DNA of 13,363 nucleotides from Butyrivibrio sp. (GCF_024699075.1 NZ_JAILQF010000394.1:1-13363), one strand, 5' to 3'; positions 1-8,014 are shown, counted from the stretch's first letter. The notes: generated from the sequence alone by a model not told the origin. Translations and numbers: made by a program.

Positions 1-34
1 ATGAATTTATGACCCGCAAAACATGAGCAAAGTA

Positions 35-97
35 GCACGTAGTGCGGATTTGCGAATGTTTTAGGATTGTGAGAGTTTCGAAGAAACGGAACAATCC
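35..97 (+). repeat. Structured 52-nt intergenic repeat, copy A
   Basis: Positions 46-97 align without gaps to 3139-3190, with 40 of 52 bases identical. The core folds as an outer 7-bp stem (64-70 with 91-97, GGATTGT/ACAATCC), an asymmetric internal loop (gaga/gga), an inner 5-bp stem (75-79 with 83-87, GTTTC/GAAAC) and a three-base loop. A small GCAC/GTGC hairpin (35-38 with 42-45) precedes it. Two of the differences from copy B are compensatory changes in the outer stem, which argues for selection on structure. Its function is unknown. It could be a miniature repeat, an RNA processing element or a family of leader RNAs. Confidence 0.7.
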
Positions 98-108
98 GTT
101 AGTCATAA

Positions 109-133
109 GGTGTCAAAAGGAACTTTTGACACC
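109..133 (+). repeat. Perfect 11-bp hairpin
   Basis: GGTGTCAAAAG (109-119) pairs exactly with CTTTTGACACC (123-133) around a three-base loop. No T-run follows it (tacctcatt), so it is not a classical intrinsic terminator for plus-strand transcripts. Its 3' arm contains the TTGACA of the promoter-like element at 126-155, so it may act as an operator or as a 3' end of the upstream transcript. Confidence 0.55.
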
Positions 134-195
134 TACCTCATTAAAATGATATAAGCACCAAAATGAACTTTTGACATCTATATCATTAAAATAAT
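121..195 (+). repeat. Tandem direct repeat carrying promoter-like boxes
   Basis: Two 30-bp copies (121-150 and 166-195) differ at only four positions and start 45 bp apart. Both begin with AACTTTTGACA, so both carry a consensus -35 hexamer. A 7-bp inverted repeat, CACCAAA (157-163) and TTTGGTG (198-204), brackets the second copy. The arrangement suggests a local duplication of a promoter or operator upstream of the beta-helix gene. Confidence 0.6.
126..155 (+). promoter_or_regulatory. Candidate sigma-A promoter P1 for the beta-helix gene
   Basis: TTGACA at 126-131, an 18-bp spacer and TATAAG at 150-155. The -35 is perfect and the -10 matches five of six. It lies about 140 bp upstream of the start codon. 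The -35 is inside the 3' arm of the hairpin at 109-133. Confidence 0.5.
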
Positions 196-199
196 TATT
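171..199 (+). promoter_or_regulatory. Weaker duplicate promoter-like site P2
   Basis: TTGACA at 171-176 is the second copy of the repeat. The best -10 at 17 bp is ATTATT (194-199), or TTATTT at 18 bp. A lone TATAAT at 244-249, without a good -35, is an alternative nearer the gene. Which one is used cannot be told from sequence. Confidence 0.3.
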
Positions 200-295
200 T
201 GGTGAATTCAGGGGATAAGTGGTCATGTTTTTGTGGCCAAATGTATAATAATGTTTACTGATCTTGTCTGATTCTTTTAGGGAGGCAGTGGAAGT

Positions 296-3130
296 ATGTA
301 TTATTATGTAGCTCAGAATAATTATGCCGGTGGTGACGGATCAAGAGAGCATCCGTTTAAAACTATTTCAGAGGCTTCCAGGGTAGCACTTCCCGGAGAT
401 GAGATAATCGTGTCTCCGGGTATTTACAGGGAAAGCGTTGATCCGCCAAGAGGAGGCGAAGAGGGTGAACCTATAATCTATAGGAGCAGTAGCCTTCTTG
501 GAGCGGTGATTTCAGGTGCAGAGGTTGTCAAATCCTGGAAAAAAGAATCTGACAATGTCTGGACCTTAGAAGTTCCCAATTCTATATTTCCCGGACGAAA
601 TCCTTATAAAAATTTTGTAAAAGGAGACTGGTACGATGTTTCGTGCAAGGCTCATCTTGGTGATGTGTTTTTGAACGGAAGATCAATGTATGAGGTTTTC
701 AGTTACAAAGAAGTTGAAAATCCCGTTATGCAAAAGACCTCATGGATGCCAGGAGATACTCTTTTTGTCTGGTACTGCGAGCAGTCAAGAGATGGGCTTT
801 ATACTATATTCAAGGCCAATTTCAGAGGCTATGATCCAAACGTTGAGAATGTTGAGATCAGCGTTAGATCTTCATGCTTTTATCCAAGCCATGAAGGAAT
901 AGGTTATATAACGCTCTCGGGATTTAAGATCTGCCAGGCCGCAACTAACTGGGCGCCGCCTACGGCCGTTCAGGAAGGAATGGTTGGACCTCACTGGTCT
1001 AAGGGCTGGATCATAGAAGATTGCGAGATATCTGAATCCAAATGTAGCGGAATATCACTTGGCAAGTACCTTCAGCCTGAAAATGACAATAAATGGTCTA
1101 AAACTTATATTAAAGACGGTACTCAGACTCAGCGAGATGCTGTATGTCAGGCAGTAAATGAAGGCTGGGACAAGGAGACTGTAGGATCTCATATAATCCG
1201 AAGATGCAATATTCATGACTGTGGTCAGGCAGGAATTGTCGGACATATGGGCGGTGTCTTTTCTCTTATCGAAGATAATCATATTCATCATATAAATTGC
1301 AAGAAGAATCTTGCAGGAGCTGAGATTGGTGGTATAAAGCTTCATGCGGCGATAGATACTGTGATAAGAAGAAACCGTTTTGATCATTGTACAAGGGGCT
1401 TATGGCTTGACTGGCAGGCACAAGGAACCAGGGTAACGCAAAACCTTTTCCATGATAATGTTCCGCCTGTTGGGACACAGATCAAAAGCGGCCTTGCACT
1501 TGGCGAAGATATATTTGTAGAAGTATCGCATGGCCCTACTCTTATTGACAACAATATTCTTTTGTCAGATATAGCCTGTAGGTTGTCAACACAGGGAATA
1601 GCGCTTGTTCATAATTTTATCGCAGGTTCTTTTTCCTATGTAGGAAGAGGCACGGATAATGGCGGAAGAGTATTTGCAACGCCAAGATACACGCCTTATC
1701 ATGTCCCACATTCTACAATGATAGCCGGCTTTATGACTATTCTTCACGGTGATGCGAGATTCTGCAACAATGTCTTCGTGCAAAAGCCTGTCCGTGAAGA
1801 CCTTATGATGCAGTTTGAGAATAAGAAAGTACCTTCTATGAGAATGTATGATCTTACCTGCGGAACCATTGCATATGATGATTATCCGCTTGCAGAAGAG
1901 TACTTTGCGCAGTTTAAGACAAGGCCTTCAGGCAGGGATGCATATTATGATCATCTACCGGTTTATTTTGAAGGCAATTATTATTTTAACGGAGCAGTAG
2001 CCTGTTCCAAAGAAAAGGATGCCTATGTGGATACGAGGCATCAGGTTATGTTCAGGGTGCTTGATCAGGGCAATGAATGCGTATTTACTACCAATGTTTT
2101 TGCTTTTCTTCCAAGAGGGGAAAAGAGGCTTCTGACAAGTAACGAGCTTGGAATGGCCTTTGAACCTGAGCAGAGATTTGAAAATACTGATGGCTCTGTT
2201 ATCGTATTTGATACAGATATTATCGGTAATCACAGAAGTATAAGACCTACGGCAGGACCTTTTGAAGTACCTGCTGAAAGATATGTATTATTCAGGACAG
2301 GAAGTTACAGAAATCCTGTTCTTATAGAAGGTGTGCGTCCTGCAATACCTCAAAATGTTAAAGCGTCGGATTATAAAAACGCAGGTAACTTGGTTTTGGA
2401 TAATGCAGTCTCAGATTATAAAGGCGTAGATAATACAGTCTCAGAAAATAAAGGCTCAGGCTATAATACCTCAGGTAATAAAGGCTCAGGCTATAATACC
2501 TCAGATAATAAAGCTTCAGGCAATAGTAATTCAGATAATAAAATATCATTTGATGAAGCTTTGGAAGATGCTTCTAACGAAGGAATTACTGATGTAGAAG
2601 ATGGTGACATGTTCGAAAGTTCTGACGAGTCATCCCGTGACAGGAAGAAGAATCTTCACTGCCAGATAGCTCTTGTTGATTGCGAGAGCATATCTGTGAC
2701 CAGCAAAGAGCAGGTAAGACAGGTTTCCGAGATATTCATAGAAGATAACACAGCCTGGGTTCATCTTGAAGGAGACAGTGGTATCACTGAAATTGACTGT
2801 GCTTATGGAATATGCCATTATATTCCTTCGTGGAGTATGGAAGCTGAAGATACTGTAAGCGTTCAAAGAAGTGATGGTACAATGGCGCTTGGAAGATGCA
2901 TAGCAGCTCTTCTTCGCATCTACATTGACAAGGACTTGCAGGACCCTGATATTATGGAAGAGAGGGTAAGTGCAGCTGAAGGTCCTGTTCTTAATCATTA
3001 TGGCATACAGCTTCGCTTTGCCAAGAGGCAGCTTAAGCTTGTAAAAAACAAGAAGTTCCTGACTTTGATGCAGGCAGCAGAGGCTGTAAGACGGGCATCA
3101 GGCGATGTTATTGTAGATGAGTTACAATAA
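296..3130 (+). CDS. Right-handed parallel beta-helix protein with repeat linker
   Basis: A 944-residue protein. The N-terminus (residues about 11-46: GGDGS, HPFKTI, A.PGDEIIV, GIYRE) is the standard opening of DUF1565-like/pectin-lyase-fold beta-helix proteins. Repeated short beta-helix coils (IIEDCEIS, IIRRCNIHDC, LIEDNHIHHI, VIRRNRFDHC, RVTQNLFHDN) run through residues about 240-400. The stretch NWAPPTA...GPHWSKGWIIEDC, around residue 220, recalls carbohydrate-active beta-helix families such as GH141, but I cannot assign a family or catalytic residues with confidence. Residues about 691-750 are a Ser/Asn/Gly/Lys repeat linker. The last 180 residues form an acidic segment and then a C-terminal domain I do not recognise. 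There is no signal peptide or membrane anchor, so an intracellular site is inferred. The start is supported by AGGGAGG at 280-286. It may act on oligosaccharides after import. Confidence 0.85.
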   Translation: MYYYVAQNNYAGGDGSREHPFKTISEASRVALPGDEIIVSPGIYRESVDPPRGGEEGEPIIYRSSSLLGAVISGAEVVKSWKKESDNVWTLEVPNSIFPGRNPYKNFVKGDWYDVSCKAHLGDVFLNGRSMYEVFSYKEVENPVMQKTSWMPGDTLFVWYCEQSRDGLYTIFKANFRGYDPNVENVEISVRSSCFYPSHEGIGYITLSGFKICQAATNWAPPTAVQEGMVGPHWSKGWIIEDCEISESKCSGISLGKYLQPENDNKWSKTYIKDGTQTQRDAVCQAVNEGWDKETVGSHIIRRCNIHDCGQAGIVGHMGGVFSLIEDNHIHHINCKKNLAGAEIGGIKLHAAIDTVIRRNRFDHCTRGLWLDWQAQGTRVTQNLFHDNVPPVGTQIKSGLALGEDIFVEVSHGPTLIDNNILLSDIACRLSTQGIALVHNFIAGSFSYVGRGTDNGGRVFATPRYTPYHVPHSTMIAGFMTILHGDARFCNNVFVQKPVREDLMMQFENKKVPSMRMYDLTCGTIAYDDYPLAEEYFAQFKTRPSGRDAYYDHLPVYFEGNYYFNGAVACSKEKDAYVDTRHQVMFRVLDQGNECVFTTNVFAFLPRGEKRLLTSNELGMAFEPEQRFENTDGSVIVFDTDIIGNHRSIRPTAGPFEVPAERYVLFRTGSYRNPVLIEGVRPAIPQNVKASDYKNAGNLVLDNAVSDYKGVDNTVSENKGSGYNTSGNKGSGYNTSDNKASGNSNSDNKISFDEALEDASNEGITDVEDGDMFESSDESSRDRKKNLHCQIALVDCESISVTSKEQVRQVSEIFIEDNTAWVHLEGDSGITEIDCAYGICHYIPSWSMEAEDTVSVQRSDGTMALGRCIAALLRIYIDKDLQDPDIMEERVSAAEGPVLNHYGIQLRFAKRQLKLVKNKKFLTLMQAAEAVRRASGDVIVDELQ
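2411..2542 (+). repeat. 30-bp in-frame coding minisatellite
   Basis: Four 30-bp units (2411-2440, 2441-2470, 2471-2500, 2501-2530) and a partial fifth encode ten-residue repeats of the form S(D/E/G)(N/Y)K then GSGYNT or a variant. Units two and three are nearly identical at the DNA level, so the tract expanded recently or is kept homogeneous. A related, less regular unit starts at 2366. It forms a flexible polar linker between the beta-helix and the C-terminal domain, and its unit number is likely variable between strains. Confidence 0.85.
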
Positions 3131-3138
3131 TGTAGTTA

Positions 3139-3190
3139 GGATTTATGAATGTTTGAGAATTGCAAGAGTTTTGCAGAAGCGGGGCAATTC
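3139..3190 (+). repeat. Structured 52-nt intergenic repeat, copy B
   Basis: This copy aligns to 46-97 at 40 of 52 positions without gaps. The outer stem is GAATTGC (3157-3163) with GCAATTC (3184-3190). The inner stem is GTTTT (3168-3172) with GAAGC (3176-3180), using two G-U pairs if read as plus-strand RNA. It fills most of the gap between the beta-helix stop and the histidine phosphatase start. No T-run follows directly, so it is a poor intrinsic terminator. Confidence 0.7.
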
Positions 3191-3243
3191 AGGCCTTATA
3201 TGACTAATATCATTTTATTATAAAAGATTGGAAGTTTTTTGTT

Positions 3244-3858
3244 ATGTACTGGTATTTTGTAAGACATGGTGAGACTAACTGGAACAAGGAGAGACTCTTT
3301 CAGGGAGCTACAGATGTTCCTCTTGATGACAATGGAAGAAGGCAGGCTCTTGAAGCCGGAGTCAGACTTAAGAATAATGGAATAAGTATCAAAAAGGTAT
3401 ACTCAAGCCCACTTGACAGGGCAATAGAGACAGCAGAGCTTATTACAGGAATATCAAGAAGTGAGTTTACTATAGATGAGCGTATCAAGGAGATGTTTTT
3501 CGGCGAGCTTGAAGGCACGGATTATGACGTTGTCAAAGCAAGGGAAAAAGATCTTTTTGAAGAGCCTCAGAAATATGTCAACTGTAAACCTAAAAAGGGT
3601 GTAGAGACCTATGATAGTATAGTATCAAGAGCAGGGGACTTTATTTCTTCTCTCAAAAGTCAGGAGAAGAAGTTTGGTCCTGATGATAATGTTCTGATAC
3701 AGACTCATGGAGCCTGCATGAGAGCTCTTCTTATAAATCTTAAAGGAATTGATCTTTCGGATTTTTGGAATATCAAAGTTGGGAACTGTCAGTTCTTTGG
3801 TTTTGAGTTTAAAGATGGAGTTTTATCAGAAAAAGATGTATCTTTTCTAAATGAATAA
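3244..3858 (+). CDS. Histidine phosphatase family protein
   Basis: A 204-residue member of the histidine phosphatase (phosphoglycerate mutase-like) superfamily. The signature RHGET is at residues 7-11, with His8 the expected phospho-acceptor. SSPLDRA at 54-60 supplies the second phosphate-binding arginine (Arg59), FFGELEG near 85-91 the catalytic acid (Glu88), and QTHG at 153-156 the second catalytic histidine (His155). All core residues are present and the length is typical, so it should be an active cytoplasmic phosphatase. Its substrate is not determined; GpmB-, CobC- and phosphoserine-phosphatase-like enzymes share this pattern. The start follows TTGGAAG at a longish spacing. The next gene begins 56 bp downstream, so it probably heads the five-gene run ending with truA. 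Confidence 0.93.
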   Translation: MYWYFVRHGETNWNKERLFQGATDVPLDDNGRRQALEAGVRLKNNGISIKKVYSSPLDRAIETAELITGISRSEFTIDERIKEMFFGELEGTDYDVVKAREKDLFEEPQKYVNCKPKKGVETYDSIVSRAGDFISSLKSQEKKFGPDDNVLIQTHGACMRALLINLKGIDLSDFWNIKVGNCQFFGFEFKDGVLSEKDVSFLNE

Positions 3859-3914
3859 GCTATAGTAATTTGGATATATAAAATAACGGCATATAGCCGG
3901 TCAACGAGGCAGAA

Positions 3915-5282
3915 ATGGCAAATACAAGCAGAAAATGGTATCAGCTGGATAATGCGGCTAAGATCATTCCGTCAACAGTCCAGGGAGCCAATACAAGAGT
4001 TTTCAGAATAAGTTGCGAACTTATGGATAGTGTTAATCCTGCAGTTTTACAGGAAGCACTTGATGAAGTAATAGAGGAATTTCCATATTTTAACAGTGTT
4101 CTAAGGAAAGGTGTATTCTGGTATTATCTTGAGCACAGAGATAATCTGCATCCTATAGTAGAGGAAGAGAACCTTCCTCCATGTTCTCAGATCTATTTCC
4201 CCGGAAGAAGGACGCTTTTATACAGGGTATTTTATTACAAAAAGCGCATAAATCTTGAGATGTTCCATGTTCTTGCAGATGGTACAGGCGCTCTTATATT
4301 CTTCAGAAAGCTTGTGACTGTTTATATCGCTAAAAGGTATAATCTTCATCTTTCAGACTGGAATGAAGAGACTTCTTCCAAAGAGGAAAAGGATGATGAT
4401 GCTTTCAGTCACTTTTATCAGAAGGCGGCAGGTCTTAAACAGCTTAAATCTCTTTCCAGCAAAAAAGCTTATGCCCTTCATGGGGATTTTGATCCTGACA
4501 GGCAGCCGCATCTTATAGAAGGCTGCATATCTGTTAAGCAGTTCAAGGAACTTTCCAAAAAATACAATACCTCAGTAGGTATAATGGCAACTTCCATTTA
4601 TATAGCTGCTGTAATAGAAGAGATGTCTGTCCGCGAAAGGAAAAGACCTATTGTTGTCAGCGTTCCCGTAAATCTGCGTCAGTATTTCCCTTCAGAGACA
4701 ACGCGTAATTTCTATGGAACTATCACGATAGTATATGACCTTTTCAAGCAGGGCGAAGAGCTTCCTGAGATAATAGAATTTGTAAAGCAGTCATTTGCTG
4801 ATCAGCTCTCGGAAGATAAGATAAGAATGACAATGAATTCTTATGCGGCTTTGGAGCACAATATAGCAGTAAAGGTTGTACCTTTGTTTATTAAAAATAT
4901 AGCTGTACAGATGATCAACAGATTTGCCAAGAAGGGCGTGACAAGTACAATGTCCAACCTTGGTAATATTGAAATGCCTCCGGAAACTGCTATTTATATA
5001 GACAGATTTTCCTGCTTTATGACAGCAATCTCAGAGCAGATATGCGTTTCAAGCTTTAAAGACAAGATGGTATTTGGAGAAGTCAGCGCATATACCACGC
5101 ATGAGATCATGCTTCATTTCTTCAGAAAGCTTGTGAAAATGGGCATTGACGTAGAAGTTACAAGCTCTGATCATAATGTTGATATCGATACAGTCCTTAT
5201 CTGGGAAAAGAATCAGGGTAAGGAAGTTGAGTTCGAAAAAGTAAAAGATACAAATGGTGATATGGAAGGAGAACCTGTCTGA
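3915..5282 (+). CDS. Condensation-fold acyltransferase (alcohol acetyltransferase-like)
   Basis: A 455-residue protein with the two hallmarks of the CoA-dependent acyltransferase/condensation superfamily. These are HVLADG at residues 118-123, an HxxxDG active-site motif with His118 as the general base, and a VPVNLRQYFPSET...N block in the second half. That block matches the conserved VPVNLR segment of alcohol acetyltransferase and polyketide-associated acyltransferase proteins. There is no carrier-protein domain and no adenylation domain, so a stand-alone acyl-CoA:hydroxyl or amine transferase is more likely than peptide synthesis. No signal peptide or membrane segment is evident. The stop codon overlaps the next start by one base (TGATG), so it is translationally coupled to the zinc-ribbon membrane protein. 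Acceptor and acyl donor are unknown. Confidence 0.85.
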   Translation: MANTSRKWYQLDNAAKIIPSTVQGANTRVFRISCELMDSVNPAVLQEALDEVIEEFPYFNSVLRKGVFWYYLEHRDNLHPIVEEENLPPCSQIYFPGRRTLLYRVFYYKKRINLEMFHVLADGTGALIFFRKLVTVYIAKRYNLHLSDWNEETSSKEEKDDDAFSHFYQKAAGLKQLKSLSSKKAYALHGDFDPDRQPHLIEGCISVKQFKELSKKYNTSVGIMATSIYIAAVIEEMSVRERKRPIVVSVPVNLRQYFPSETTRNFYGTITIVYDLFKQGEELPEIIEFVKQSFADQLSEDKIRMTMNSYAALEHNIAVKVVPLFIKNIAVQMINRFAKKGVTSTMSNLGNIEMPPETAIYIDRFSCFMTAISEQICVSSFKDKMVFGEVSAYTTHEIMLHFFRKLVKMGIDVEVTSSDHNVDIDTVLIWEKNQGKEVEFEKVKDTNGDMEGEPV

Positions 5283-5953
5283 TGCAATACTGTCCTAAAT
5301 GTAAAGTTAAAGTTAGAGGATATAAGACAGAATGTCCGCTGTGTCAGGGCCGCCTTACAGGAACACCTGAAGACCCAGTATATCCTGTTCTTAAAAAGAG
5401 AGTATCAAGAGTATCTCTTGTTAAAATACTTACCTTTATCCTGGCCGTTATTTTTATAGTTATGTTATCAGCAAGATTTCTGCTTATACACGAACTTGGA
5501 AGAGATGATTTCTCATGGCCGGGAGTTGTAATGGCAATAAGCTTTATGGCCTGGATAGATATGGTAGTTGCCCTTATGCTAAGAGGTAATGTATTAAAGC
5601 TTGTAACCTTTGAAGCATATGCGGTCATGGTATTTTCCTATATTGCAAACCGTATTCTTGGTAACAGAGGCTGGGATATAGCCTGGATAATTCCTATAGT
5701 GCTTGTAGCTCTTCTTGTATTTACAATTGCAATAGGAATCGCAACCAAGGCTCATCTTGAAGACTATGTCAATTATCTGATCCTTGATTTTATAGTAGCC
5801 ATGCTTCAGATAATACCTGTTATAAGCGAGACCAATGTATTTATGTGGCCGGCTGTGATCTGTTTTGCAATCTATCTTATACTTGCAGCAGCAATAATTT
5901 TGTTCAGATTCAGAGACTTGAAAAACGCTTCAGCTAAATTCTGGAATATGTAA
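5282..5953 (+). CDS. Zinc-ribbon, six-helix membrane protein (DUF6320-like)
   Basis: A 223-residue protein. Its first 21 residues carry CPKC (Cys4, Cys7) and CPLC (Cys18, Cys21), a zinc-ribbon knuckle pair. About six hydrophobic segments follow: roughly residues 47-69, 78-100, 104-121, 131-152, 160-178 and 187-207. This architecture matches what I recall as DUF6320. The ribbon is most likely cytoplasmic. Translation is coupled to the acyltransferase by the one-base overlap, with GGAAGGAG ten bases upstream inside that gene. Its role is unknown; a membrane platform or transporter for the substrate handled by the flanking acyltransferase and esterase is an inference from context. Confidence 0.8.
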   Translation: MQYCPKCKVKVRGYKTECPLCQGRLTGTPEDPVYPVLKKRVSRVSLVKILTFILAVIFIVMLSARFLLIHELGRDDFSWPGVVMAISFMAWIDMVVALMLRGNVLKLVTFEAYAVMVFSYIANRILGNRGWDIAWIIPIVLVALLVFTIAIGIATKAHLEDYVNYLILDFIVAMLQIIPVISETNVFMWPAVICFAIYLILAAAIILFRFRDLKNASAKFWNM

Positions 5954-5962
5954 GGGAGTGCA

Positions 5963-7174
5963 ATGGCGCAAAAACAGCAGTCAAACAGTGAAAACTTAAA
6001 ACGCGGTCTGGCATTTGCCTACCGCGTTGGCGATTATTTTGAAAATAGTGTTAGCGATATTATCGCAGGCACCCATTTAGGGGTTGCAAAGCTTGGTGAT
6101 AATGAAGAACCTACGCCCCATACCTGGTACAGGGTAGATATCCCTGAGGGGATAACAGGAGACGGCTCAGAATATTATATATATATCAAAAAAGGCAGCT
6201 CTAAAAACCTCCTTATTTTCTTGTCAGGAGGGGGCGTTGCGTGGAATTCATATACGGCTGCAAGACCATCTAACGGCGGCAGTATAACCGCAGGAATGCC
6301 TAATTTCTATTGGAATAATCTAAGACCTTTTACCCAGATAATGAACATAAGGTCGGGAATCACAGAAGATATAAATCCCAGGAATAAATTTAAAAATTTC
6401 AGTCAGGTTATAATCACTTATGCAACAGGTGATCTTCATGTGGGCAATAACGATTTTGAATTCACGGATTCTGATGGGGAAAAGGATGTTCTTCATTTTC
6501 ATGGATATAAAAATTTTAGAAGTGCCATGGAAGTTGCAAAAAGATTTTTTGACAAGCCAAAAAGACTTCTTATAGCAGGCGATAGCGCGGGAGCTTTTGC
6601 AGTTCCTGCTCTTGCAGGAGAGATATGTGATGATTATTACAATGACTGCAAGGATGTTACTATATTATCTGACAGTGGTCAGTTCCTCTATGAAGGCTGG
6701 CGCGATACTGCAAGAGATATATGGAAGGCTTCTGATGATCTGTGGCAGGCAATAGAGTCAGACAATATAACTGTTGACTGGTACAGAAGATTATATAATA
6801 AATATGGCGATAGGTTCAGATATCTGTATTCTACATCTACACATGATTATCTTTTGAGCGCGTATTATAACGATGTTGCCAATAAGGTATTTGCTTCGGA
6901 TAAGGACATTCAGGCAGAATTCCATGAGCAGATGAAGATGATGTTATCACAGCTAAGGCAGATCAATCCTAAGTTTCATTTTTATCTTAACAACTTTAAG
7001 AACAAGATGGTCATGAAGAGCGGAATGAAGGGCGGAACAATCCATACAAACATAAGAAACCTGAACTTCCATATTCCAAACAGTGAAGGTGTATCTATGG
7101 AAAAATGGCTCTATGATGCTATGCATGATGATCTGTACGACAGTGGCATGAGCCTTATAGATACAAATATATAA
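5963..7174 (+). CDS. Pectinacetylesterase/Notum-like serine hydrolase
   Basis: A 403-residue alpha/beta hydrolase of the pectinacetylesterase family. FLSGGGVAWN (residues 86-95) is the oxyanion-hole loop. AGDSAGAF (205-212) is the nucleophile elbow with Ser208. Asp295, in STHDYL, and His361, in GGTIHT, are plausible triad partners by position. Family members deacylate pectin, or in animals remove a lipid from Wnt. There is no signal peptide, so unlike secreted pectin esterases this enzyme should act in the cytoplasm. It starts nine bases after the membrane protein stop, behind GGGAG, so the two are surely cotranscribed. The pairing with an acyltransferase two genes upstream suggests adding and removing the same acyl group. 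True substrate unknown. Confidence 0.87.
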   Translation: MAQKQQSNSENLKRGLAFAYRVGDYFENSVSDIIAGTHLGVAKLGDNEEPTPHTWYRVDIPEGITGDGSEYYIYIKKGSSKNLLIFLSGGGVAWNSYTAARPSNGGSITAGMPNFYWNNLRPFTQIMNIRSGITEDINPRNKFKNFSQVIITYATGDLHVGNNDFEFTDSDGEKDVLHFHGYKNFRSAMEVAKRFFDKPKRLLIAGDSAGAFAVPALAGEICDDYYNDCKDVTILSDSGQFLYEGWRDTARDIWKASDDLWQAIESDNITVDWYRRLYNKYGDRFRYLYSTSTHDYLLSAYYNDVANKVFASDKDIQAEFHEQMKMMLSQLRQINPKFHFYLNNFKNKMVMKSGMKGGTIHTNIRNLNFHIPNSEGVSMEKWLYDAMHDDLYDSGMSLIDTNI

Positions 7175-7195
7175 AAGAATAAGAGTGGATTATTT

Positions 7196-8014
7196 ATGAA
7201 AAGAAATTTTAAGATGACAATAAGATATGATGGTTCAAGATTCCAGGGCTGGGAATCACAGCCGGGCGTAGAGATGACTATCGAAGGCAAGATAGAGTCT
7301 GTTCTTGAGAGAATGCTCGAAGAAGAGAACAATGTGAACATAAAAGGAGCTCCTCTTGGCAAGGTGGAAGATGAATCAGAAGATGCCATTATAAATAAAA
7401 TTCCTGTTAAAGTTATAGCTTCAGGCCGTACTGATGCGGGTGTTCATGCAATAGGACAGGTTGCAAATGTGCACCTTGATACTGAAATGAAGGCAGCAGA
7501 TATTCAAAGCTATATGAACAGATATCTTCCTGATGATATAGCCATAGAAGATCTTAAAGATGCATCAGAAAGATTCCATGCAAGGTATAATGCCCTTGGC
7601 AAAACCTACAGGTATACCTGTTATTATGGAGACAGTAAGCCTGTATTTGACCGCAAGTATGTCACTGTACTTGATGAACAGCCTGACATTAAGAAGATGA
7701 GAGAGGGCGCTGAATATCTTATAGGTACACATGATTTTAAGAGCTTTTGTGCCAATCCCCGTATGAAGAAATCTACCGTAAGGTGCGTTGATTCTATAGA
7801 TATCGAGAAGGAAGGTCCTTATATCAGAATGTATTTTCATGGTAATGGATTTCTTCAGAACATGGTCAGGATCCTTTCAGGTACACTTCTTGAAGTGGGA
7901 TTTGGAAGAATCACTCCCCAAAAAGTGGGAGACATACTTGAAGCCAAAGACAGAAAACTGGCAGGACCTACAGCTAAGGCTCAGGGTCTGTGTCTTATTA
8001 AGGTTGATTATTAA
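7196..8014 (+). CDS. truA: tRNA pseudouridine(38-40) synthase TruA
   Basis: A 272-residue TruA, which makes pseudouridine at positions 38-40 of the tRNA anticodon arm. The N-terminus MTIRYDGSRFQGWESQPG is canonical. SGRTDAGVHA at residues 76-85 holds the catalytic aspartate (Asp80). The RYNALGKTYRYTCYYG, HDFKSFCA and GNGFLQNMVRI segments complete the family pattern. Residues about 44-69 are an acidic insertion between the first helix and the catalytic strand, placing Asp80 about 20 residues later than Asp60 of the E. coli enzyme. The gene follows the esterase by 21 bp with a weak AAGAGTGGA ribosome site. There is no clear terminator after the stop, and a promoter for rho begins 15 bp downstream. 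Confidence 0.97.
   Translation: MKRNFKMTIRYDGSRFQGWESQPGVEMTIEGKIESVLERMLEEENNVNIKGAPLGKVEDESEDAIINKIPVKVIASGRTDAGVHAIGQVANVHLDTEMKAADIQSYMNRYLPDDIAIEDLKDASERFHARYNALGKTYRYTCYYGDSKPVFDRKYVTVLDEQPDIKKMREGAEYLIGTHDFKSFCANPRMKKSTVRCVDSIDIEKEGPYIRMYFHGNGFLQNMVRILSGTLLEVGFGRITPQKVGDILEAKDRKLAGPTAKAQGLCLIKVDY

Noticed and set aside
2411..2542. CRISPR-like array
   Set aside because: The 30-bp units are directly adjacent without spacers, in frame, and encode a protein linker.
2358..2998. Minus-strand open frames opposite the beta-helix repeat region
   Set aside because: They are low-complexity mirror frames of the plus-strand coding repeat and have no ribosome site or recognisable domain.
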